This document shows positions 34,251 through 39,525 of a DNA stretch of 39,525 nt, piece after piece; the stretch's first letter is position 1; each line of letters starts with the position of its first letter. Under the pieces are notes generated by a model. That model saw only the letters and a list, made by a program, of their open reading frames with translations, was not told where the DNA came from and did not search any database. The stretch lies in NCBI GenBank assembly GCA_903885865.1, contig CAISKH010000570.1, forward strand, positions 1-39,525. Reading direction: 5' to 3'. The translations under genes and the position numbers were made by a program. This DNA comes from an uncultured Mucilaginibacter sp. GTDB taxonomy: Bacteria; Bacteroidota; Bacteroidia; Sphingobacteriales; Sphingobacteriaceae.

Positions 34251-34296
34251 ATTATTTAGTCGGGAAGTCGGAAAGACCGTAAGTCCGTAAGTGTTT

Positions 34297-34330
34297 TATT
34301 GCTCCCCCTTCAGGGGGCAGGGGGGCTTAG
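34297..34330 (+). repeat. GC-rich hairpin repeat, copy 1 (covers panB stop)
   Basis: ATTGCTCCCCCTTCAGGGGG followed by CAGGGGGGCTTA contains the hairpin CCCCCTTCAGGGGG (34,304-34,317). It includes the panB stop (34,327-34,329). An inverted copy lies at 37,661-37,693. Confidence 0.7.
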
Positions 34331-35142
34331 TATTGCTCACTCTCATTCGGGAAATCTTTCGCTTTTACATCGCTCACATAATTTTTAATAGCGCCGCTCA
34401 TCACATCGGATAAGTTGGCATACTGACGCAGGAAACGCGGTTTAAAACCTTTGTTTATACCCAGCATATCATGTATCACCAACACCTGGCCGTCGCAATA
34501 CTGCCCTGCGCCGATGCCTATAGTGGGTATTTGCAAACTTTCAGACACTTCCTTAGCCAACGTTGCAGGTATTTTCTCTAATACTATGCCAAAACAGCCC
34601 AGCTCCTGTAGTTTTAGTGCATCTTCCCTTAGTTTTTGCGCCTCGGTGGCTTCTTTGGCGCGTACAGTGTAGGTGCCAAATTTGTAAATAGATTGCGGCG
34701 TTAAACCCAAATGCCCCATAACGGGGATACCTGCGGTTAATATCCGGCTCACCGATTCGGCAATTTCAACCCCGCCCTCAATTTTTACTCCATGCGCGCC
34801 CGATTCTTTCATAATGCGGATGGCCGAGTTCAATGCTTCTTTCGAATTTCCCTGGTAGGTGCCAAAAGGCAGGTCGACAATAACCAGCGCGCGTTTGGCC
34901 GCGCGTACTACTGCCGAAGCGTGGTATATCATTTGGTCGAGCGTAATAGGCAGTGTAGTTTCATGGCCAGCCATAACGTTTGATGCCGAGTCGCCCACCA
35001 AAATAATATCCATACCTGCCTCATCAACAATAGTTGCCATGGAGTAATCGTACGCGGTAAGCATGGCTATCTTTTCGCCGCGGTTCTTCATTTCCTGCAG
35101 GGTATGTACGGTAATTCGTTTTACTTCTTTATTTACAGACAT
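34327..35142 (-). CDS. panB: 3-methyl-2-oxobutanoate hydroxymethyltransferase PanB
   Basis: This 271-residue enzyme is started at the ATG 35,142 (MSVNKEVKRI); an upstream in-frame TTG would add eight residues. It performs the first committed step of pantothenate synthesis, methylene-THF-dependent formation of ketopantoate, in the cytoplasm. Motifs are MLTAYDYSMATIVDEAG, ILVGDSASNVMAGHETT, GAHGVKIEGG, MGHLGLTPQS and IGIGAGQYCDGQVLVIHDMLG. The length is normal. Its stop lies inside a dispersed GC-rich hairpin repeat. A long inverted repeat (35,177-35,295) separates it from carA. Confidence 0.97.
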   Translation of the reverse strand: MSVNKEVKRITVHTLQEMKNRGEKIAMLTAYDYSMATIVDEAGMDIILVGDSASNVMAGHETTLPITLDQMIYHASAVVRAAKRALVIVDLPFGTYQGNSKEALNSAIRIMKESGAHGVKIEGGVEIAESVSRILTAGIPVMGHLGLTPQSIYKFGTYTVRAKEATEAQKLREDALKLQELGCFGIVLEKIPATLAKEVSESLQIPTIGIGAGQYCDGQVLVIHDMLGINKGFKPRFLRQYANLSDVMSGAIKNYVSDVKAKDFPNESEQY

Positions 35143-35176
35143 GGCTGGTTGATTAAGATTGGGCAAAGTTATTATT

Positions 35177-35295
35177 TTTTATTTCGGATTTCGGAAGTGG
35201 GATTTCGGATTTGTTTTATGTTGAGTATATTTTTTAATAGGTACGCTAAAAGCTATATAAAATTCCGAAATCCCACTTCCGAAATCCGAAATAAA
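35177..35295. repeat. Long inverted repeat, arms about 30 bp
   Basis: The left arm (35,178-35,210) contains TTTCGGATTTCGGAAGTGGG. The right arm (35,262-35,295) is its reverse complement apart from a single mismatch at the inner end. The 50-bp loop is AT-rich. It lies between divergent panB and carA, and the right arm ends 4 bp before a TAnnTTTG box. It probably forms a strong hairpin in RNA or cruciform DNA. Similar TTTCGGATT repeats are dispersed in Bacteroidota genomes, from general knowledge. Confidence 0.8.
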
Positions 35296-35298
35296 TCC

Positions 35299-35306
35299 TA
35301 CTTTTG
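35299..35306 (+). promoter_or_regulatory. Candidate carA promoter -7 box
   Basis: TACTTTTG matches TAnnTTTG. It ends 4 nt before a GTG that opens a 29-codon frame running into carA, and starts just 3 bp after the right arm of the long inverted repeat. Confidence 0.45.
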
Positions 35307-35310
35307 CATT

Positions 35311-35400
35311 GTGAAAAAAGCAGTTATATCAAACTCTTTTTACGGCGCGTCGCACCCAACCAGCCGTTATTTTAACCATTCAATTTATTTACGCAAATGA
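35311..35400 (+). CDS. Possible upstream ORF (29 aa) coupled to carA
   Basis: A GTG start opens a frame beginning VKKAVISNSFYG and ending SIYLRK, whose TGA overlaps the carA ATG as ATGA. The position directly after a candidate -7 box and the exact ATGA overlap suggest a leader peptide that couples or controls carA translation. Only two arginine codons are present and no attenuator is visible. It could also be a chance frame. Confidence 0.3.
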   Translation: MKKAVISNSFYGASHPTSRYFNHSIYLRK

Positions 35401-36497
35401 CCTATTTCACCAAATTACCGGCGGTATTATTATTGGCTGACGGAACTGTTTTTTATGGCAAAGCCGCCGGAAAAATAGGAACCACTGCCGGCGAAATATG
35501 TTTTAATACCGGCATGACCGGTTACCAGGAAATTTTTACAGATCCATCCTATTTCGGGCAGATCATGGTGGCCACCAACGCGCATATAGGTAATTATGGT
35601 ATTGCGAAGGAAGAAGTAGAGTCCGGGAACATTCAAATTGCCGGGCTGGTATGCAAAAATTATAATATCGCTTATAGCCGCAAACAGGCTGATGAGAGCA
35701 TACAGGATTATTTCCAGGAACAAAATATAGTAGGAATATCGGATATTGATACCCGCGAGTTGGTGCGCCATATACGGGATAAGGGAGCAATGAACGCCAT
35801 TATATCATCGGAAATACTGGATATAGAGGAACTGAAAAACAAACTGGCAGAAGTGCCGTCAATGGATGGTTTGGAGCTGTCGTCACAAGTATCAACTAAA
35901 GAAACCTATACGTTCGGCGATGAAAGCGCGCCTTACCGCGTAGCTGTTTTAGATTTGGGTGTAAAGAAAAACATCCTGCGTAATTTTGACGACCGGGAAG
36001 TTTATGCTAAAGTATACCCGGCTAAAACTACCTTCGCCGAAATGGAAAAGGATTTCGCGCCAACGGGTTATTTTATCTCTAACGGCCCCGGCGACCCGGC
36101 AGCTATGCCTTATGCTATAGATACCGTAAAAGATATTTTAGCGGCGGGTAAACCCATGTTTGGTATTTGTTTAGGTCACCAACTATTGGCTTTGGCTAAT
36201 GATATCCCCACTAAAAAAATGTTTAATGGTCACCGCGGGTTGAACCACCCGGTGAAAAATATTATTATCAACCATTGCGAGGTAACCTCACAGAATCATG
36301 GTTTTGGGGTAGTGCCGGAGGCGGTGCGCGCGTCGGATAAAGTAGAGATAACCCATGTTAACCTGAACGACCAATCCATCGAAGGCATTCGGGTAAAGGG
36401 TAAAAAGGCATTCTCGGTGCAGTATCACCCCGAATCATCGCCTGGCCCGCATGATAGCCGGTATTTGTTTGATGATTTTATTAAGTTGATGCGTTAG
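35397..36497 (+). CDS. carA: Carbamoyl-phosphate synthase small subunit CarA
   Basis: This 366-residue glutamine amidotransferase subunit hydrolyses glutamine and passes ammonia to CarB for carbamoyl phosphate, used in pyrimidine and arginine synthesis. The N-terminal small-subunit domain has AGEICFNTGMTGYQEIFTDP. The class I amidotransferase domain has GPGDP, the nucleophile Cys258 in GICLGHQLLALA, and His344/Glu346 in QYHPESSPGP. The length is normal. carB is not in this window; a terminator follows carA directly, so the large subunit is probably encoded elsewhere. A 29-codon frame overlaps its start. Confidence 0.97.
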   Translation: MTYFTKLPAVLLLADGTVFYGKAAGKIGTTAGEICFNTGMTGYQEIFTDPSYFGQIMVATNAHIGNYGIAKEEVESGNIQIAGLVCKNYNIAYSRKQADESIQDYFQEQNIVGISDIDTRELVRHIRDKGAMNAIISSEILDIEELKNKLAEVPSMDGLELSSQVSTKETYTFGDESAPYRVAVLDLGVKKNILRNFDDREVYAKVYPAKTTFAEMEKDFAPTGYFISNGPGDPAAMPYAIDTVKDILAAGKPMFGICLGHQLLALANDIPTKKMFNGHRGLNHPVKNIIINHCEVTSQNHGFGVVPEAVRASDKVEITHVNLNDQSIEGIRVKGKKAFSVQYHPESSPGPHDSRYLFDDFIKLMR

Positions 36498-36508
36498 ACC
36501 CCTCTAAA

Positions 36509-36533
36509 TCTCCCCCGGTAGGGGAGACTTTTT
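36509..36533 (+). terminator. Rho-independent terminator of carA
   Basis: TCTCCCC (36,509-36,515) pairs with GGGGAGA (36,521-36,527) around a 5-nt loop, followed by CTTTTT. It lies 12 bp after the carA stop. The text is related to the dispersed GC-rich hairpins at 34,297 and 37,661. Confidence 0.8.
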
Positions 36534-36688
36534 AATACATTTGCATCGTAAGATTAATTGCCGTCTGTTTTAACCGAGGATAGCGGATTAATTCACCCAT
36601 TTCACCGATAAAATCCCCCATTTTACCTAATAACCATGTGTGGTTGTTGGTTTAGCAGGCATTTTTGCCTTATAAATCGCAACGTAAA

Positions 36689-36787
36689 ATGATAACTTTA
36701 TTAACCACACCTGCAATACTAACACTCGCTAAGTTTATTGCCCATGCGGCTTCAGCTATTTATTTGTTGGGCCATATGGTAAAATAA
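36689..36787 (+). CDS. Candidate small hydrophobic protein, 32 aa
   Basis: An ATG-to-TAA frame starts MITLLTTPAILTLAKFIAHA and ends LLGHMVK; it is almost wholly hydrophobic with one or two short membrane-like stretches. The stop codon is followed with no gap by a perfect 32-bp palindrome and a T-rich run, an independent terminator, which argues that this stretch is transcribed as its own unit in an otherwise gene-free 400-bp gap. No known family is recognised. A small membrane peptide, or an sRNA containing this frame, are the alternatives. Confidence 0.45.
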   Translation: MITLLTTPAILTLAKFIAHAASAIYLLGHMVK

Positions 36788-36830
36788 TTATAGCGATGGG
36801 TTTAAACCCATCGCTATAAAATTATTTTTT
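36788..36830 (+). terminator. Perfect 32-bp palindrome terminator
   Basis: TTATAGCGATGGGTTT (36,788-36,803) is followed directly by its exact reverse complement (36,804-36,819), then AATTATTTTTT. It works in principle on both strands. It ends the small ORF unit and isolates the ABC transporter genes downstream. Confidence 0.85.
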
Positions 36831-36898
36831 ACAATTTCCTGTAAAAAGTAATTCAGTAAACTCATTGATATTCCAATTTTCTGCACCATTTTTACACC

Positions 36899-37663
36899 AT
36901 GGCAAAACAACCCATTATTACGGTAAAAAACCTGGTAAAAAACTACGGCGATTTCCATGCCGTAAAGGGCATCAGCTTTGACGTAGCTGAGGGCGAGATA
37001 TTTGGCCTGCTTGGCCCCAACGGCGCAGGAAAAACCACCACTCTCGAAATTATAGAAACCCTGCGCGACAAAACATCGGGCGAAATTTTTGTTGATGGCT
37101 TTAATATTGAAACCGATGCTGCGGCAATTAAAAAGCGCATCGGCGTACAGCTACAGTCGGCGGGCTACTACCCTAATTTAAATCTTTCAGAGCTCATTAA
37201 ACTTTTCTGCGGCCTGTATGGCATTGATAAAACGCCTATGGAAATGCTGGAAAAAGTGGCCCTTACCGATAAAGCTAAATCAAAATACAAAGAATTGTCA
37301 GGCGGGCAAAAACAGCGGTTCTCTATTGCCACTACCTTAATAAATGATCCGCGTATAGTTTTTTTGGATGAGCCTACTACTGGCCTCGACCCCCAGGCGC
37401 GCCGTAACTTATGGGACCTGATACGCGGCATACGCGACCAGGGAACCACCGTAGTGATCACCACGCATTATATGGATGAAGCCGAAGTGCTTTGCGACCG
37501 CGTTGCATTTATTGACGGCGGCAATATTATAGGCATAGACACGCCCGATCATTTTATTGATAAACTGGTAGCATCGGGTTTTGAACGTAAAAAGGAAGTG
37601 AAGCTGGCCAACCTCGAAGATGTATTTATTAATATGACGGGTAAGGAGTGGAGAGCAGAGTAA
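36899..37663 (+). CDS. ABC transporter ATP-binding protein
   Basis: This 254-residue ATPase of the ABC-2 exporter type (CcmA/DrrA-like) powers the permease encoded next. It has Walker A GPNGAGKT (39-46), signature LSGGQ (133-137), Walker B IVFLDE (153-158), D-loop TGLD and H-loop His190 in TTHYMDEAEVLCD. The stop codon lies at the edge of a dispersed GC-rich hairpin repeat, which separates it from the permease by 60 bp. Substrate unknown; drug, lipid or antibiotic-type export is usual for the group. Confidence 0.95.
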   Translation: MAKQPIITVKNLVKNYGDFHAVKGISFDVAEGEIFGLLGPNGAGKTTTLEIIETLRDKTSGEIFVDGFNIETDAAAIKKRIGVQLQSAGYYPNLNLSELIKLFCGLYGIDKTPMEMLEKVALTDKAKSKYKELSGGQKQRFSIATTLINDPRIVFLDEPTTGLDPQARRNLWDLIRGIRDQGTTVVITTHYMDEAEVLCDRVAFIDGGNIIGIDTPDHFIDKLVASGFERKKEVKLANLEDVFINMTGKEWRAE

Positions 37664-37693
37664 CCCCCCGACCCCCTAAAGGGGGAGCAATTA
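37661..37693 (-). repeat. GC-rich hairpin repeat, copy 2 (inverted; covers ABC ATPase stop)
   Basis: Read on the minus strand it is ATTGCTCCCCCTTTAGGGGG followed by TCGGGGGGTTA, nearly identical to the copy at 34,297. The hairpin CCCCC-TAAA-GGGGG is at 37,672-37,685. It lies between the two ABC genes and could reduce permease expression. Confidence 0.7.
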
Positions 37694-37723
37694 ATGACGC
37701 GATAAACTAATGACCAATGACTA

Positions 37724-38824
37724 ATGACAAATAAACACTATAGTAACATCCGCGCAACGCTGGCCATTGCGCAGGCAAGTTTCCGTTCTATCATACGCAG
37801 CCCGTCATCGGTGGTATTTACGCTGCTTTTTCCGCTGATATTTATATTGGTGTTCGGGTTTATAAGCGGGGGCGGGGTTATTTCTGTTGATGTGGGCCTG
37901 GCCAAAACCAATGATACTATTAACCCGGTTTACCAGGGATTGAAAAGGGTGGGTGTGATACATTTGATACATACCCAAACAGAGCAGGAGATGAAAACTA
38001 ACCTGCAAAAAGGCACTATTGACGCCATAATGGATATCCAAAAAAATACAGCCCCTCCGTATTATACTGTAAATATTCAGTACAGCAAAGCATCGGGCGA
38101 TAAGGAGAATATTTTGAAATCAGCGTTAAACAATATTTTTTTCCAGATCAATACCCATCTGCCCGGCGCGCCGCCGCCGGTTGCTGTAATAAAAGAGGTA
38201 GCCGTGCAAAGCCGCGAGTATAAAACCATTGATTTTATTTTACCCGGACAACTGGGTTTCGCGTTGTTAAGCACAGGGGTGTTCGGTACCGCGTTTGTGT
38301 TTTTAAGTCTGCGCTTAACGCTGGTTATTAAACGGTTTTTTGCCACACCGGTAAAACGGTACAGCATAGTAGTTGGCGAGGCTATGGCACGCATAACTTT
38401 CGCGCTTATCGGCGCTTTATTTATTATCTCCATTGGGCATCTGGCATTTGGTTTTACGCTGGTGCATGGGTTTGTCACGGTTGTCAATATGCTCATACTC
38501 TCCTTTATTGGGGTGCTCGTTTTTATGGGTTTTGGGTTTACCGTATCGGGTATTGCAAAAAATGAAACTTCGGTGCCGCCTATCGCTAACCTGATCACGC
38601 TGCCGCAGTTTTTGCTGTCGGGTACGTTTTTCTCTATCAATGTGTTCCCGGCATGGCTGCAGCCCATTAGCAGGGCGCTGCCGCTAACTTATTTAAATGA
38701 TGCCATGCGTAAAGTAGCTTTTGAAGGCGCCAGTTTGATGGATGTATCGCACCAGATACTCGTCCTATGCCTTTGGGGCGTGGGGATATATTTTGTGGCG
38801 GTGAAGACGTTTAAGTGGGAGTAA
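37724..38824 (+). CDS. ABC-2 type transporter permease
   Basis: This 366-residue membrane protein has one N-terminal membrane segment (about 28-48, VVFTLLFPLIFILVFGFI), a large extracytoplasmic loop (about 50-175) and five C-terminal segments starting near QLGFALLSTGVFGTAFVFL. This is the ABC-2 exporter permease layout. The conserved end LPQFLLSGTFFSINVFPAWL and SRALPLTYLNDAMRK is typical. It pairs with the ATPase gene 60 bp upstream. Its start codon sits in a short CTAATGAC / CAATGA repeat (37,707-37,730). Confidence 0.94.
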   Translation: MTNKHYSNIRATLAIAQASFRSIIRSPSSVVFTLLFPLIFILVFGFISGGGVISVDVGLAKTNDTINPVYQGLKRVGVIHLIHTQTEQEMKTNLQKGTIDAIMDIQKNTAPPYYTVNIQYSKASGDKENILKSALNNIFFQINTHLPGAPPPVAVIKEVAVQSREYKTIDFILPGQLGFALLSTGVFGTAFVFLSLRLTLVIKRFFATPVKRYSIVVGEAMARITFALIGALFIISIGHLAFGFTLVHGFVTVVNMLILSFIGVLVFMGFGFTVSGIAKNETSVPPIANLITLPQFLLSGTFFSINVFPAWLQPISRALPLTYLNDAMRKVAFEGASLMDVSHQILVLCLWGVGIYFVAVKTFKWE

Positions 38825-38835
38825 GGGGATGTGCA

Positions 38836-38854
38836 CCTGCCTGCCGCAGGCAGG
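38836..38854. repeat. CCTGCCTG hairpin
   Basis: CCTGCCTG (38,836-38,843) pairs with CAGGCAGG (38,847-38,854) around a 3-nt loop, 12 bp after the permease stop. It shares the CCTGCC core with the palindrome at 8,154-8,169. There is no T-run, so it is a dispersed repeat more than a terminator. Confidence 0.6.
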
Positions 38855-38906
38855 GATGTGCGAATATGCAGATGTGTAAATTTCAAGATTGTTTAAATTG
38901 ATAAGC

Positions 38907-39525
38907 ATGAGCAAAACATTACGGTATGCTTTAGTTTTCTTGATAATCGCGTTATCATTTCAAATTGCAATATCCAACGCCCAACCTCGCGGCATCCATA
39001 TCAGCTGGAATGGTGCGTCAAAAGCAGAAACATCAACCACAATGGGTATTACCTGGTTAAATGATAATACTGATAATGGGGTAGTTAAATATGGCGCTAA
39101 TGCCGGGAATTTAGATAAATCTATCACCGCGACGGAAGCTTATTCAACAGGCGTTAAAACTTATATCAGCAAGGCTACTTTACAAAGCCTCAAACCGGCT
39201 ACTTATTATTTTTATAAAGTAGGGTCTGAAAAAAATGGGTGGAGCGCAGTGTATAAATTTAAAACTGCCCCGGTTGAGGGGGCTCAATCAAAAATACTCA
39301 TCGGCCTTTGGAGCGATACGCAGAATAATGGCGGCAATTATAACTTTGAGCAAACTGATACCATCATCAAACAATTTGGTAAAAACGCGTACGACTTCAC
39401 CATTCATACCGGCGATATTGTAGAGAATGGCTCGGTTGCCAAAAGCTGGCGCGATTATTTTAATACTGCCCAGCCCGTTAATGCCAGTGCGCCGTTTATG
39501 GCTGTTCCGGGTAATCATGATGTGG
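38907..39525 (+). CDS. Purple-acid-phosphatase-like metallophosphoesterase (3' partial)
   Basis: The frame starts at ATG 38,907 and runs open to the window end (206 codons visible). A signal peptide (about 1-26, ending ISNAQ) is followed by a fibronectin-III-like N-terminal domain (about 28-122; TMGITWLNDN, VKYGANAG, ATYYFYKVGS), as in purple acid phosphatases. The start of the metallophosphatase domain follows, with GLWSDTQ, HTGDIVENG and PGNHDV supplying the metal-binding Asp, Asn and His residues. It should hydrolyse phosphomonoesters or diesters outside the cytoplasm. The C-terminal His motifs lie beyond the window. Confidence 0.88.
   Translation, partial: MSKTLRYALVFLIIALSFQIAISNAQPRGIHISWNGASKAETSTTMGITWLNDNTDNGVVKYGANAGNLDKSITATEAYSTGVKTYISKATLQSLKPATYYFYKVGSEKNGWSAVYKFKTAPVEGAQSKILIGLWSDTQNNGGNYNFEQTDTIIKQFGKNAYDFTIHTGDIVENGSVAKSWRDYFNTAQPVNASAPFMAVPGNHDV

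Noticed and set aside
35104..35310. Frame through the long inverted repeat upstream of carA
   Set aside because: The text is dictated by the repeat and by panB antisense; only the last 30 codons (from GTG 35,311) are worth considering.

Overview
The window is almost entirely chromosomal DNA of a Bacteroidota bacterium, most likely a Sphingobacteriaceae member of the Mucilaginibacter/Pedobacter type. The evidence is the protein style (OMP-barrel TonB-type receptor, SCKKD-type lipoprotein, four-helix-bundle S23-like protein, Lys-rich MAKSQ protein beside a cold-shock gene), the absence of Shine-Dalgarno sequences, and several TAnnTTTG boxes of the Bacteroidota -7 type. The genus is inferred, not proven. 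The first ~1.1 kb is different: three tightly overlapping phage-style genes (a conserved DKHVVKM-type protein, a one-helix membrane protein and a MazG-like pyrophosphohydrolase). They run head-on into the 3' end of a truncated chromosomal receptor gene near position 1,110-1,150. That junction is either an assembly chimera or a real recombination point.

Layout: 1-1,130 phage-like block. 1,111-3,393 (-) outer-membrane receptor missing its C-terminus, divergent from 3,695-8,090 (+), two tandem paralogous secreted glycoside-hydrolase-like proteins. 8,218-10,900 (-) a FIST sensor protein and a soluble hybrid histidine kinase, divergent from 11,138-14,860 (+), a secreted papain-like C1 protease followed 6 bp later by a secreted caspase-like C14 protease with two lectin/LamG-like domains. 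14,961-21,335 is mixed housekeeping and hypothetical genes: SDR, Lys-rich protein, cspA with a structured leader, two small unknown genes, an NAD(P)-binding protein, zinc-dependent phospholipase C-like protein, single-domain response regulator, thymidine kinase and an unknown acidic protein.

21,366-29,112 (-) is the cell-shape and purine cluster purH-mreB-mreC-mreD-mrdA-rodA. Between mreB and mreC sits a four-helix-bundle gene flanked by inverted arrays of TGATTAG-like heptamers. 29,259-31,699 (-) holds an MFS transporter, purN and a lipoprotein. 31,820-33,521 (+) holds a 2,3-diketo-L-gulonate reductase-like enzyme and a MntA/HepT toxin-antitoxin pair. 33,528-35,142 (-) holds an RluA-type pseudouridine synthase and panB. 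35,397-39,525 (+) holds carA, a 32-residue hydrophobic ORF with its own perfect-palindrome terminator, a two-gene ABC exporter and the 5' part of a purple-acid-phosphatase-like gene cut by the window end.

The strongest candidate for an undescribed system is the divergent pair of two-gene units at 8.2-14.9 kb: FIST sensor plus hybrid kinase facing a C1/C14 protease pair. The functional link between them is inferred only. No tRNA, rRNA, CRISPR array, integrase or transposase was seen.
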